A stretch of DNA of 64,000 nt from Streptomyces sp. ML-6 (GCF_030116705.1 NZ_JAOTIK010000001.1:5298501-5362500), one strand, 5' to 3'. Positions 24,963 through 33,731 are shown, counted from the stretch's first letter. Program-made: numbers and translations. Notes: a model not told the origin generated them from the sequence alone.

Positions 24963-25607
24963 ATGAGGGGCGAACCCAGTTGCCCGAAGTGCGGAGGCCG
25001 GGTCAGGGCGCCCGGTCTCTTCGCCGACACCTGGCAGTGCACCCTGCACGGCAGCGTGCAGCCACTGCAGCCGGTCGTTCCGCCCAGCGTGGAAGCGCTG
25101 GGCGCGGTGGTGCGCCGTGCTCAGGTGCCGGTGTGGATGCCCTGGCCGCTGCCGGTGGGCTGGCTGTTCACCGGGGTGGCGAGCGCGGGCGACGACCGCA
25201 GCGGCGGGCGCGCCACCGTCGTCGCCTGCTCCGGCCCCGGCCCCGTCGGCGGCATCGGCGAGCTGCTGCTGGTCACCGAGGAGCTCGGGCTCGGCCTCGG
25301 CGCGCGGTACGCCGGGATCGACGGCCCCGACCCCGCCCCGTACCTGGAGGTCGACGGCCCGCCCGACGTCAAGATGCTCGCGGCCGGCCGCCCCACCCCG
25401 CTCTGGCACGTCAGGGGTGCCCCCGAGGACCGCGCGGTCTTCGCGGGCGAGGCGCGCGGGCTCTGGCTCTGGGCGATCGTCTGGCCCGAGCAGTCGGGAC
25501 TCCTGATGTACGACGAGCTGGTGCTCGCCGATCTGCGCGAGGCCGGGGGAGAGATGGACCTCGTGCCGTGCGGGGCGCTCACGCCGCGCCTGCTCGACAC
25601 GCCCTGA
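24963..25607 (+). CDS. DUF6758 family protein with N-terminal zinc ribbon
   Basis: A 214-residue protein. MRGEPSCPKCGGRVRAPGLF followed by WQCTLHG forms a CPxC ... C-x2-H site, a likely small zinc ribbon at residues 7-32. The rest is Gly/Leu-rich with VPVWMPWPLPVGWLFTGVA and LGARYAGIDGPDP, conserved across Streptomyces as I recall. No membrane segment. A GGAGGA site lies 12 nt before the ATG; a TTG at 24954 is an alternative start. It may be co-transcribed with the PHP gene downstream (128-bp gap). Function unknown. Confidence 0.8.
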   Translation: MRGEPSCPKCGGRVRAPGLFADTWQCTLHGSVQPLQPVVPPSVEALGAVVRRAQVPVWMPWPLPVGWLFTGVASAGDDRSGGRATVVACSGPGPVGGIGELLLVTEELGLGLGARYAGIDGPDPAPYLEVDGPPDVKMLAAGRPTPLWHVRGAPEDRAVFAGEARGLWLWAIVWPEQSGLLMYDELVLADLREAGGEMDLVPCGALTPRLLDTP

Positions 25608-25735
25608 CGGCGGGCTGCCGCCGGAGTGCGCGCCGGGGCCCTCCCGGGTCCGGCCGGAGGGTGCCGGAGGGTGTTCGAACGCCGGTTATCCTTGAACGTC
25701 CCTCTTGTCCGGCCCCGAGCACTGGAGTACGCGTC

Positions 25736-26602
25736 GTGCGCATCGACCTGCACACCCACTCCACCGCTTCGGACGGCACGGACACCCCCGCCGAGCTGGT
25801 GCTGGGCGCCGCCGCCGCGGGGCTGGACGTCGTCGCGCTCACCGACCACGACACCGTGCGCGGCCACGCCGAGGCGGTCGCCGCCCTTCCCGAAGGGCTC
25901 ACGCTCGTCACCGGCGCCGAGCTCTCCTGCCGGCTGGACGGGGTCGGCCTGCACCTGCTGGCGTACCTCTTCGACCCCGACGAGCCCGAGCTGGCCCGCG
26001 AACGCGAACTGGTCAGGGACGACCGGGTGCCGCGCGCCCGCACCATGGTGGGCAAGCTCCAGGAGCTGGGCGTACCGGTCGAGTGGGAGCGGGTCGCGAG
26101 CATCGCCGGGGACGGCTCGGTCGGCAGGCCGCACATCGCCACCGCGCTCGTCGAGCTGGGCGTCGTCGAGACCGTCTCCGACGCCTTCACGCCGCAGTGG
26201 CTCGCCGACGGCGGACGCGCCTACGCCGAGAAGCACGAACTCGACCCCTTCGACGCGATCCGGCTGGTCAAGGCCGCCGGGGGCGTCACCGTCTTCGCCC
26301 ACCCGGCCGCCGTCAAGCGCGGCCGGGTGCTGCCCGAGTCGTCGATCGCCCGGCTCGCCGCCGCCGGCCTCGACGGCATCGAGGTCGACCACATGGACCA
26401 CGACGGGCCGACCCGGGCCCGGCTGCGCGACCTCGCCCGTGAGCTGGGGCTGCTGACGACCGGGTCCAGCGACTACCACGGCAGCCGCAAGTCCGTCGGG
26501 CTCGGCGAGTACACCACCGACCCCGAGATCTACGGCGAGATCACCCGGCGCGCCACGGGAGCCTTCCCGGTGCCGGGCGCCGGCGGACTCCGCACCGCGT
26601 AA
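25736..26602 (+). CDS. PHP-domain phosphoesterase
   Basis: A 288-residue PHP protein. Metal ligands appear in canonical order: DLHTHST (H6, H8), TDHDT (Asp/His pair near 41-43), GAELSC (Glu), GRPHIA (His), FAHPAA (His) and SSDYHG (Asp, His). It probably hydrolyses a phosphoester in a tri-metal site. Relatives include RNase AM / 3',5'-nucleotide phosphatase (YciV), and the length and motif spacing fit that branch. GGAG lies about 9 nt before the GTG start. Confidence 0.88.
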   Translation: MRIDLHTHSTASDGTDTPAELVLGAAAAGLDVVALTDHDTVRGHAEAVAALPEGLTLVTGAELSCRLDGVGLHLLAYLFDPDEPELARERELVRDDRVPRARTMVGKLQELGVPVEWERVASIAGDGSVGRPHIATALVELGVVETVSDAFTPQWLADGGRAYAEKHELDPFDAIRLVKAAGGVTVFAHPAAVKRGRVLPESSIARLAAAGLDGIEVDHMDHDGPTRARLRDLARELGLLTTGSSDYHGSRKSVGLGEYTTDPEIYGEITRRATGAFPVPGAGGLRTA

Positions 26603-26749
26603 CGGCGCACGCCCGGGGGCACGGCTCCGCCCGCCCCCGCACACCGTCGCCCGGTCCGCTTACACGTTTCATCCGCGCGCCCCCGGCTGCCCCCGCGGCC
26701 TCGCCGGTGCGCCCCTCCACCTCGTTTCTCTCCTCCCGCAAGGCTCACT

Positions 26750-27355
26750 GTGTTCGACGTCGCTGTCTTTGGATCCCTTTTTCTCACGCTTTTTGTGATT
26801 ATGGATCCCCCGGGCATCACCCCGATCTTCCTCGCCCTCACCGCGGGCCGCCCCGCCAGGATGCAGCGCCGGATGGCGTTCCAGGCGGTCGCCGTCGCCT
26901 TCGGCGTGATCGCGGTCTTCGGTGTGCTCGGCCAGCAGATCCTCGACTACCTGCACGTCTCCGTACCCGCCCTGATGATCGCGGGCGGACTCCTCCTGCT
27001 GCTGATCGCGCTCGACCTGCTGACCGGCAAGACCGACGAGCCGACGCAGACCAAGGACGTCAACGTGGCGCTCGTACCGCTGGGCATGCCGCTGCTCGCC
27101 GGCCCCGGCGCGATCGTCTCGGTGATCCTGGCCGTGCAGCACGCCGACAGCGTGGGCGACCAGATCTCGGTCTGGTCGGCGATCGTCGCGATGCACGTCG
27201 TGCTCTGGCTGGCCATGCGCTACTCGCTGCTGATCATCCGGGTCATCAAGGACGGCGGGGTCGTGCTGGTGACCCGGCTCGCCGGGATGATGCTGTCCGC
27301 CATCGCCGTGCAGCAGATCATCAACGGCGTCACCCAGGTCATCCAGAACTCCTGA
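26750..27355 (+). CDS. MarC-family integral membrane protein
   Basis: A 201-residue protein with six transmembrane helices. The family signature MDPPGITPIFLALT follows TM1, and LGMPLLAGPGAIVSVIL is the second conserved half-repeat. MarC proteins are of unknown function despite the name; a role in multiple resistance was not upheld. The GTG start has only a weak ribosome site. The terminator at 27374 ends the transcript. Confidence 0.9.
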   Translation: MFDVAVFGSLFLTLFVIMDPPGITPIFLALTAGRPARMQRRMAFQAVAVAFGVIAVFGVLGQQILDYLHVSVPALMIAGGLLLLLIALDLLTGKTDEPTQTKDVNVALVPLGMPLLAGPGAIVSVILAVQHADSVGDQISVWSAIVAMHVVLWLAMRYSLLIIRVIKDGGVVLVTRLAGMMLSAIAVQQIINGVTQVIQNS

Positions 27356-27373
27356 CCGCCCGCCGGAACCACG

Positions 27374-27406
27374 GCGCCCCCGTACGGATCCTCCGTACGG
27401 GGGCGC
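27374..27406 (+). terminator. Terminator after marC
   Basis: A perfect 15-bp stem (27374-27388 with 27392-27406), loop of 3, followed by TTCGTCTTTGT. Confidence 0.9.
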
Positions 27407-27414
27407 TTCGTCTT

Positions 27415-27462
27415 TGTGCGGCGTGGAGCGTTACGAATGTGTGCGGCGTGGAGCGTTACGAA
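27415..27462 (+). repeat. 23-bp direct repeat, period 25
   Basis: TGTGCGGCGTGGAGCGTTAC plus GAA occurs at 27415-27437 and 27440-27462. The right copy contains the TAA stop (27456-27458) of the small minus-strand gene. It looks like a recent tandem duplication of that gene's 3' end. Confidence 0.9.
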
Positions 27463-27608
27463 GCCGAGGTTTCGGCCGGGCGGATGTAGATGCGCTGGCC
27501 CACGGCTGCGGCCTGCTGCACGATCCGGTTGACGGAGGCGGCGTCCACGACGGTGCTGTCCACGGCGGTACCGTCGACATCGTCGAGTCGCATGATCTCG
27601 AAGCGCAT
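27456..27608 (-). CDS. Conserved 50-residue protein
   Basis: MRFEIMRLDDVDGTAVDSTV, then a helix rich in Ala/Gln (NRIVQQAAAVGQRIYIRP) and a short tail. ATG 27608 is preceded by GAAGGGAAGCC. Very similar peptides occur widely in Streptomyces as I recall, usually unannotated. It has the size and polarity of a small adaptor or regulatory protein. It is divergent from the NYN-domain gene. Confidence 0.7.
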   Translation of the reverse strand: MRFEIMRLDDVDGTAVDSTVVDAASVNRIVQQAAAVGQRIYIRPAETSAS

Positions 27609-27827
27609 ATGGCTTCCCTTCGTCCGATCCTCCTGCTGGAGAACTACTGGGAGGACGGGTGACCCGTCCGCAAGGATGTGAGCGCTCGGCATCGTCGGCC
27701 CGCGCTCACGTGGGTACAACGGCTTGCCCCCTGCAAACATTCCCTACGCTAAGGAAATTTTTTGGATGTCTAAGCATCAGCAGGTCATCGCACAGGAACC
27801 GGCGACGAGGTCCATGACGAGGCCCGA

Positions 27828-28715
27828 ATGAACGAGGCAGAGATCGGCGAGCGCCTGGACCGCACCAACGCGCTGCTCCAGCGGGTGCTCGCCGAGGTGT
27901 CGAAGACCCCCTCGACCCACGCCATCTTCGTGGACGCGGGCTATGTGTACGCCGCGGCCGGACTGCTCGTCACCGGCACCGAGGACCGCCGCTCCTTCGA
28001 CCTCGACGCGGAAGGGCTGATCGAGGCCTTCATCGACAAGGCCCGGACGATCTTCGCGGACAGCAGACTGCTGCGCGTGTACTGGTACGACGGGGCCCGC
28101 CGGCGCATCCACACCGCCGAGCAGCAGTCCATCGCCGAACTCCCCGACGTCAAGGTCAGACTCGGCAACCTCAACGCCAACAACCAGCAGAAGGGCGTGG
28201 ACTCGCTCATCCGCACCGACCTCGAATCGCTCGCCCGGCACCGGGCCATCAGCGACGCGGCCCTGGTCGGCGGCGACGAGGACCTGGTGTCGGCGGTGGA
28301 GGCCGCGCAGGGCTACGGGGCCCGGGTCCACCTGTGGGGCATCGAGGCGGGGGAGGGGCGCAACCAGGCCGAACCGCTGCTCTGGGAGGTCGACAGCCAG
28401 CGCACCTTCGACCTGGACTTCTGCCGCCCGTACGTCACCAGGCGCCCCGTCACCACCTACGAGGACGACGCCCCCGTGCCCTCGCGCGAGGACGTCCGCT
28501 TCGTCGGTGCGCAGATCGCCGCGGCCTGGCTGGTCGCCCGGGGCCGCGAATCGCTCGCCGACCTGCTGCCGGGCCACCCGTACCTGCCGGGCTCCGTCGA
28601 CCAGGACCTGCTGGTCGAGGCCGAACGGCTGCTCCAGCGGTCGCTGCGCGGCCACGCCCAGCTGCGGCGGGCGCTGCGGGACGGCTTCTGGCAGCACCTG
28701 CAGGCGCAGTACTGA
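27828..28715 (+). CDS. NYN-domain (PIN-like) ribonuclease
   Basis: A 295-residue protein. The NYN domain spans about residues 30-175, with its acidic metal site: D36 in AIFVDAGYVYAA, D125 in QKGVDSLIRTDL and the GGDEDLVSAVEAA pair near 148-153. These coordinate Mg2+ for RNA cleavage in the PIN-like superfamily. A C-terminal helical region (residues ~205-290) resembles the LOTUS/OST-HTH-like extensions of these proteins, by pattern only. Promoter candidates lie in the AT-rich patch near 27745-27765. Target RNA unknown. Confidence 0.85.
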   Translation: MNEAEIGERLDRTNALLQRVLAEVSKTPSTHAIFVDAGYVYAAAGLLVTGTEDRRSFDLDAEGLIEAFIDKARTIFADSRLLRVYWYDGARRRIHTAEQQSIAELPDVKVRLGNLNANNQQKGVDSLIRTDLESLARHRAISDAALVGGDEDLVSAVEAAQGYGARVHLWGIEAGEGRNQAEPLLWEVDSQRTFDLDFCRPYVTRRPVTTYEDDAPVPSREDVRFVGAQIAAAWLVARGRESLADLLPGHPYLPGSVDQDLLVEAERLLQRSLRGHAQLRRALRDGFWQHLQAQY

Positions 28716-28739
28716 GACCGCGGGCCGGTGCGTGGTGCG

Positions 28740-28779
28740 GGGCCGGGCCGGTGAGCGGGCCCGCTCACCGGCCCGGCCC
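28740..28779. terminator. Palindromic bidirectional terminator
   Basis: 20-bp arms (28740-28759 / 28760-28779) are a perfect palindrome between two convergent genes. Confidence 0.85.
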
Positions 28780-28836
28780 GGGCCGCCGGAGGTCCGTCGC
28801 GGGGCCTCCGGCGGCGCACGCCTCGCCCGCGGGCCC

Positions 28837-29682
28837 TTACAGACCGTCCCAGAACGCGACGAGCGCGGCGGCCGTCTCCTGCGGGCGGTCCGTGTTGGGC
28901 GAGTGCTCGGCGCCCGCGATCCGGGTGCGCCGGGCGTCCAGCCGGGCGGCCATCTCGTCGAGCAGCGGCACCGGCCAGACGTCGTCGCGCTCGCCGGAGA
29001 GCACGTGCAGCGGCAGCCCCGCGGCGGCCAGTTCGGCCACCCGGTCCGGCTCGGTGGCCAGCTGGCGGCCGGTGGCGATCAGCTGGGCGGGCCGGTGGCG
29101 CAACCAGCGCCGACGCAGGTCCTCGCCGTCCGTCGCCGCGTCCTCGGGCGGGTCGAAGGCGCGCATCGCGTCCCACACCTGGGCCATGGTCAGCGTCGCG
29201 AGCGCGTCGCTGAGCATCTTCACCTTGAGCTGCTGGGCCTCGACGACCGCGGCGGGCCCCGACGACATGAGGGTCAGCGACCGGAACGGCGAGGCGTCGA
29301 GCAGCACGGCGGCGCGGGCGATCTGCCCGCCGAGGGAGTGCCCCAGCAGGTGCACCCCGCCCTCACCGGCTTCGAGAGCGGCGGCCTGTGCGAGTACGTC
29401 GCGGGCCAACTCGCCCTGTTCGTACGTCTCCTGACGGTCCGTCCCCTCGCTCTCGTACTGGCCCCGGCCGTCCACGGCGACGGTGCGGTACCCGGCGGCC
29501 GAGAGCGGTTCGAGAAGCGCGACGAAGTCCTCCTTGCTGCCCGTGTAGCCGGGCAGCAGGAGCGCGGTGCCCCGTACGGCACCGGACGGCGGGGCGTCCA
29601 GCACGGCGAAGTCGCCGCGCGCGGTACGCAACCGGTGGGCGTGGGCGCAGGGGGGCGGGGTGAAGGTGTGCGGCCGGCTCAT
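28837..29682 (-). CDS. Alpha/beta hydrolase
   Basis: A 281-residue alpha/beta-fold enzyme. The nucleophile elbow GHSLGG has S116; the oxyanion strand LLLPGYTGSKEDF, VDGRGQYESEG and a late Asp (SGERDDVWPVP) and His (GAEHSPN) complete the triad. The lid region at about 150-205 is helical. It is cytoplasmic (no signal). Possibly an esterase or peptidase. Substrate cannot be deduced. Confidence 0.87.
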   Translation of the reverse strand: MSRPHTFTPPPCAHAHRLRTARGDFAVLDAPPSGAVRGTALLLPGYTGSKEDFVALLEPLSAAGYRTVAVDGRGQYESEGTDRQETYEQGELARDVLAQAAALEAGEGGVHLLGHSLGGQIARAAVLLDASPFRSLTLMSSGPAAVVEAQQLKVKMLSDALATLTMAQVWDAMRAFDPPEDAATDGEDLRRRWLRHRPAQLIATGRQLATEPDRVAELAAAGLPLHVLSGERDDVWPVPLLDEMAARLDARRTRIAGAEHSPNTDRPQETAAALVAFWDGL

Positions 29683-29750
29683 GGGACGAGGTTAGAGGGT
29701 GCGGTGCCAGGCGGTGCGGCCGGAAGGCCGGAAGAGCCCGTCCCGCACCC

Positions 29751-29940
29751 CGGGATCTTTCCGATGCCCCCGAGGAGCCCGAGGGCCCGGATCTTCTCGA
29801 CGCCTTGAGGAGGGCCGCGCCCCGGATTCTCCCGGCATCCCGAGGAGCACCGCCGCGTCCGGACCCTCTCGACGCCCTTGAGGAGCGCCGCCGTGCCCCG
29901 GCCCGTTCCGACACCCCGAGGAGCGCCGGGGTCCCGGAAC
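29751..29940. repeat. Degenerate ~37-bp tandem array, five copies
   Basis: Units start at about 29751, 29788, 29823, 29860 and 29899. Each has the form CGGAT/CCTTCTCGACGCC followed by (T)TGAGGAGCGCCG or CCGAGGAGC. The array fills the intergenic space between the hydrolase start and the helicase terminator. Most of 29683-29750 is non-coding. Confidence 0.75.
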
Positions 29941-29979
29941 GCCGGACGGGCCCGAGGGAATCCCTCGGGCCCGTCCGGC
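29941..29979 (-). terminator. Terminator of the DEAD-box helicase gene
   Basis: A perfect 19-bp stem (29941-29959 with 29961-29979) with a minimal loop lies about 30 nt beyond the helicase stop. Confidence 0.85.
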
Positions 29980-30009
29980 GACCTCACGCCCCTGCGTCAG
30001 GGGCGGGGC

Positions 30010-31941
30010 TCAGCCCTCGGCCTTCGTGGCGGCCGCGCGCGGCGCCCGCCGCCTGCGCGGCTTCACCTCGGCCCCGGCCTCGGCGGCCGGGGCCTCCTGG
30101 GCCACCGTCTCCGCGGCCGGCTTGGCGGCCGCACGGGTGCGGCGGCGCGGCTTGGTCTCCGAGCGGGGCTCGGAGATCGGCGCGATCTGGAAGTCGACCT
30201 CGTCCTCGACCGGCTTCACGACCCGGGCGCGGCGGCGCGGCCGGGTGACCGTCTTCGCCTCGGCCACCGGCTCGGAGACCGGCGCGATCTGGAAGTCCAC
30301 CTCGTCCGCGACCGGCTTGACGACCCGGGTGCGGCGACGGCGCGGCTTGGTCTCGGCCGCGACCTCGGCGGCCTTCGGCGCAACCTCGGCCACCGCCTCG
30401 GCGGGAGCCTGCACCGTGTTCAGCGCGGCCTCGGCCGCGACCTCCGCGGCACCGGCACGGGTACGGCGGCGGCGGCGCGGCGTACGCGGCTCCGCCGGTG
30501 CGTCGGCGACCTCGGGGGCCGGGGCTGGCACGGCGGCGGCGGACGCCTCGGTGGAGACGGCGGCACCGCCCCGGGTGCGACGGCGCTGGCGCGGCGTGCG
30601 CGGCGCACGCTCCTCGCGCGTGGCGGCGGGTGCGGCGGCGGACTTGCGGCCGCGGCCGCCCGTCTCGCCGAGGTCCTCGATCTCCTCGGCCCGCAGCCCC
30701 GCACGGGTCCGCTCGGAACGAGGCAGGACACCCTTGGTGCCGGCCGGGATGTCGAGCTCCTCGAAGAGGTGCGGCGAGGTGGAGTACGTCTCGACCGGGT
30801 CGTTGAACTTCAGGTCGAGCGCCTTGTTGATCAGCTGCCAGCGCGGGATGTCGTCCCAGTCGACCAGCGTGATCGCGATGCCCTTGGCGCCGGCCCGGCC
30901 GGTTCGGCCGATGCGGTGGAGGTACGTCTTCTCGTCCTCCGGCGACTGGTAGTTGATGACGTGGGTCACGCCCTCGACATCGATGCCGCGCGCCGCGACG
31001 TCGGTGCAGACGAGCACGTCCACCTTGCCGTTGCGGAACGCGCGCAGCGCCTGCTCGCGGGCGCCCTGGCCGAGGTCGCCGTGGACCGCGCCGGAGGCGA
31101 AGCCGCGCCGGTCCAGCTGCTCGGCGATGTCGGCCGCCGTGCGCTTCGTGCGGCAGAAGATCATCGCGAGTCCGCGGCCGTTGGCCTGCAGGATCCGGGA
31201 GACCATCTCCGGCTTGTCCATCGAGTGCGCCCGGTAGACGTGCTGCGAGATGTTCGCGACGGTCGCGCCCTCGTCGTCGGGCGAGGTGGCGCGGATGTGC
31301 GTCGGCTGCGACATGTAGCGGCGCGCGAGGCCGATGACGGCGCCCGGCATGGTCGCCGAGAACAGCATCGTCTGGCGCTTCTGCGGAAGCATGGTGATGA
31401 TCTTCTCGACGTCGGGCAGGAAGCCCAGGTCGAGCATCTCGTCGGCCTCGTCGAGCACGAGCGCCCGGACGTGCGAGAGGTCGAGCTTGCGCTGCCCGGC
31501 CAGGTCGAGCAGCCGGCCCGGGGTGCCGACGATCACGTCGACGCCCTTCTTCAGGGCCTCCACCTGCGGCTCGTAGGCACGGCCGCCGTAGATCGCCAGC
31601 ACGCGGACGTTGCGCACCTTGCCGGCGGTCAGCAGGTCGTTGGTCACCTGCTGGCAGAGCTCACGGGTGGGGACGACGACCAGGGCCTGCGGGGCGTCGG
31701 TCAGCTCCTCGGGCGCGGCCCGGCCGGCCTCGACGTCCGCGGGGACGGTGACGCGCTCCAGCAGCGGCAGCCCGAAACCGAGCGTCTTGCCGGTGCCGGT
31801 CTTGGCCTGGCCGATGACGTCGGAGCCGGAGAGCGCGACGGGGAGCGTCATCTCCTGGATGGGGAAGGGGGACACGATGCCGACGGACTCAAGGGCCTCG
31901 GCGGTCTCGGAAAGAATCCCGAGTTCTCGGAACGTAGTCAG
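30010..31941 (-). CDS. DEAD-box RNA helicase, apparent CTG start
   Basis: A 643-residue RhlE/CshA-type RNA helicase. The Q motif FRELGILSETAEAL...PFPIQE lies at 4-30, Walker A AKTGTGKT at 46-53, DEAD near 165, SAT near 192 and HRIGRTGRAG near 342. After about residue 385 comes a long basic tail with repeats of the type PRRRRTRA and EVDFQIAPVSEP, probably RNA-binding. The Q-motif Phe requires translation from upstream of the internal GTG at 31875. The only candidate is CTG at 31941 (AGAAGAGG upstream), giving MTTFRELGIL. The leader is ~400 bp, suggesting post-transcriptional or cold-linked control. The orthologue by order is Rv3211. Confidence 0.9.
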   Translation of the reverse strand: MTTFRELGILSETAEALESVGIVSPFPIQEMTLPVALSGSDVIGQAKTGTGKTLGFGLPLLERVTVPADVEAGRAAPEELTDAPQALVVVPTRELCQQVTNDLLTAGKVRNVRVLAIYGGRAYEPQVEALKKGVDVIVGTPGRLLDLAGQRKLDLSHVRALVLDEADEMLDLGFLPDVEKIITMLPQKRQTMLFSATMPGAVIGLARRYMSQPTHIRATSPDDEGATVANISQHVYRAHSMDKPEMVSRILQANGRGLAMIFCRTKRTAADIAEQLDRRGFASGAVHGDLGQGAREQALRAFRNGKVDVLVCTDVAARGIDVEGVTHVINYQSPEDEKTYLHRIGRTGRAGAKGIAITLVDWDDIPRWQLINKALDLKFNDPVETYSTSPHLFEELDIPAGTKGVLPRSERTRAGLRAEEIEDLGETGGRGRKSAAAPAATREERAPRTPRQRRRTRGGAAVSTEASAAAVPAPAPEVADAPAEPRTPRRRRRTRAGAAEVAAEAALNTVQAPAEAVAEVAPKAAEVAAETKPRRRRTRVVKPVADEVDFQIAPVSEPVAEAKTVTRPRRRARVVKPVEDEVDFQIAPISEPRSETKPRRRTRAAAKPAAETVAQEAPAAEAGAEVKPRRRRAPRAAATKAEG

Positions 31942-32337
31942 GGTGCTGCCTCTTCTGTGAGACGCGGTCCGAGGCGAACGCTGGGGGTCGTACCGTGCCG
32001 GGGTTGGTCATCCGGCCGTGGATGGGCCGGGTGGCGCGGGACCACTGCCGTCGCTCGAGCGCTCGTGCCGCTGAGGGGGCCCCTCATCTGCGGTCGTACG
32101 GTGTCGCACGACCCGCGCGGAGGGCTGTCGGGTCGGAGCCGATCGGGCCACCGACCGGGCATCCTCATTCTTTTTCACCATTTTTCGCGCCGTAAGCACA
32201 TCCAAAATACTCAGTAGGCGCAATACCACTGTACCCCGGAATCGCGCATGTGTGTTGGGCGAATTCATCGGAACGGTGTGATGTCGCGTACCGGTCGGGC
32301 CCTTACGCACCTCTGCGGGCGGGCTATTCTGCGGTCC
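31942..32337. promoter_or_regulatory. 396-bp divergent region with helicase leader
   Basis: It separates the helicase from the ferritin-like gene. An AT-rich patch at 32165-32215 (poly-T/poly-A tracts) and TACAGT on the minus strand near 32237 mark a likely helicase promoter, implying a leader near 290 nt. A minus-strand frame at 32008-32181 could encode 57 residues (MVKKNEDARSVARSAP...), but it has no ribosome site. Confidence 0.4.
32325..32330 (+). promoter_or_regulatory. -10 box of leaderless transcript
   Basis: TATTCT ends 7 nt before the ATG at 32338; no ribosome site is present. Confidence 0.6.
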
Positions 32338-33072
32338 ATGGAGACGCCTGACAACGCCACTGAAACCCCCGAACCCACTGGGATCGCAGCCCAGGACTGG
32401 GCCACCGCGTCCGCGGAACCGCAGTACCGTGCCGCGGTCGTGGACCTGCTGGGAGCACTCGCGTACGGGGAGCTGGCGGCCTTCGAGCGGCTCGCCGAGG
32501 ACGCCAAACTCGCGCCGACCCTGGCCGACAAGGCGGAGCTGGCGAAGATGGCCTCCGCCGAATTCCACCACTTCGAGCGGCTGACGGAGCGGCTGACCGC
32601 GATCGAGGTGGAGCCGACCGGCGCGATGGAGCCGTTCGCCAAGGCGCTCGACGACTTCCACCGCCAGACCGCGCCCTCGGACTGGCTGGAGGGGCTGGTC
32701 AAGGCGTACGTGGGCGACTCCATCGCCAGCGACTTCTACCGCGAGGTCGCCGTCCGGCTCGACTCGGACACCCGCTCCCTGGTCCTCGCCGTGCTCGACG
32801 ACACCGGACACGGCAACTTCGCCGTCGAGAAGGTGCGCGCCGCGATCGAGGCCGACCCGCGCGTCGGGGGCCGGCTCGCGCTGTGGGCGCGCCGGCTGAT
32901 GGGCGAGGCGCTCTCCCAGGCCCAGCGGGTGGTGGCCGACCGCGACGCGCTGTCGACGATGCTCGTCGGCGGTGTGGCGGACGGCTTCGACCTGGCGGAG
33001 GTGGGCCGGATGTTCTCCCGGATCACCGAGGCGCACACCAAGCGGATGGCCGCGCTGGGGCTCGCCGCGTAG
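32338..33072 (+). CDS. Ferritin-like fold protein
   Basis: A 244-residue, mostly helical protein of the ferritin-like/MiaE-related group. Possible metal ligands lie on four helices: YGELAAFERLAED, SAEFHHFERL (ExxH-like), VGDSIASDFYREVA and DDTGHGNFAVEKV. Whether a diiron centre forms is unclear. The first ~20 residues (TPDNATETPEPTG) are disordered. The mycobacterial Rv3210c lies in the same place beside the helicase. The start is a leaderless ATG. Confidence 0.85.
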   Translation: METPDNATETPEPTGIAAQDWATASAEPQYRAAVVDLLGALAYGELAAFERLAEDAKLAPTLADKAELAKMASAEFHHFERLTERLTAIEVEPTGAMEPFAKALDDFHRQTAPSDWLEGLVKAYVGDSIASDFYREVAVRLDSDTRSLVLAVLDDTGHGNFAVEKVRAAIEADPRVGGRLALWARRLMGEALSQAQRVVADRDALSTMLVGGVADGFDLAEVGRMFSRITEAHTKRMAALGLAA

Positions 33073-33140
33073 CCACGGGACAGGGCGGTCACCGGGGCCG
33101 CGCCCGCGGCCCCGGTCCCGCTTCCCCGCCGGCCCCGGAA

Positions 33141-33176
33141 CGCCCGGGCTCCCGCCCCGGGGCGGGAGCCCGGGCG
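33141..33176. terminator. Palindromic terminator between convergent genes
   Basis: 18-bp arms (33141-33158 / 33159-33176) are perfectly complementary. Confidence 0.85.
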
Positions 33177-33190
33177 CGGGACGGCACCGC

Positions 33191-33460
33191 TCAGGCCGCC
33201 GCCGACCGGCTCAGACCGTGATTGCGGGGACGGACCAGCAGCGAGAGCGTCACCGCGCCGATCAGCACCGCGCCGATCAGCGTGGCCACACCGTGACCCG
33301 GGCCCAGCGCCGAATGCGTGAGGAACATGCCGAACAGGGCTCCCAGGGCGCCGGTGGTGAACACGGCGCGACGGGACGGGAGCCGGTGGGGCAGGCAACG
33401 GAGCGCCACCCAGGCGAGGGTGAGTCCGAGTACGACGGCACCGAGCGGTTCCAGGATCAC
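33191..33460 (-). CDS. Small two/three-helix membrane protein
   Basis: An 89-residue hydrophobic protein starting at GTG 33460 with GAGGTGAT about 7 nt upstream. Three predicted membrane segments: LGAVVLGLTLAWVALRCL, FTTGALGALFGMFLTHSAL and VATLIGAVLIGAVTLSLLV. It ends with RPRNHGLSRSAAA. The Gly-x3-Gly pattern resembles small GlsB/YeaQ/YmgE-like stress membrane proteins, but the match is loose. Function unknown. Confidence 0.75.
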   Translation of the reverse strand: MILEPLGAVVLGLTLAWVALRCLPHRLPSRRAVFTTGALGALFGMFLTHSALGPGHGVATLIGAVLIGAVTLSLLVRPRNHGLSRSAAA

Positions 33461-33607
33461 AGATGATCACCTCGCGAATGGCGGGGCGGGTAAAACGGTC
33501 GTTAGCGGTCCTACCCGAAGGGCGCGAAATGCAACCCTCCCCGAGCCGGTTTCGCACAGGAATCCCCTGCTGGACGCATGTGCGGACGGATCAGGCCGAC
33601 TGCGCGA

Positions 33608-33731
33608 CCCGGCCCGGCCGCGAGGACGTGCAGTGGGATCCGGTCCGGCCGTGACGAGGCACGCGGGATCCGGCCGCGACGACGCGCCACGGGACTCGGC
33701 CCGGCCGCGACGACGAGCCACGGGACTCGGC
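33608..33731. repeat. Degenerate ~31-bp tandem array, four copies
   Basis: The last two copies, 33670-33699 and 33700-33730, share CCGGCCGCGACGACG then GCCACGGGACTCGG almost exactly. Two older copies precede them from about 33608. The array sits in the 338-bp gap between the membrane-protein gene and DUF3107. I see no gene in that gap. Confidence 0.75.

Noticed and set aside
29751..29940. CRISPR-like array
   Set aside because: Units are degenerate and contiguous, with no distinct spacers and no cas genes nearby.
32008..32181. 57-codon frame (MVKKNEDARS) in the helicase leader
   Set aside because: No ribosome site, Arg/Pro-rich shadow-like composition; more likely untranslated leader.
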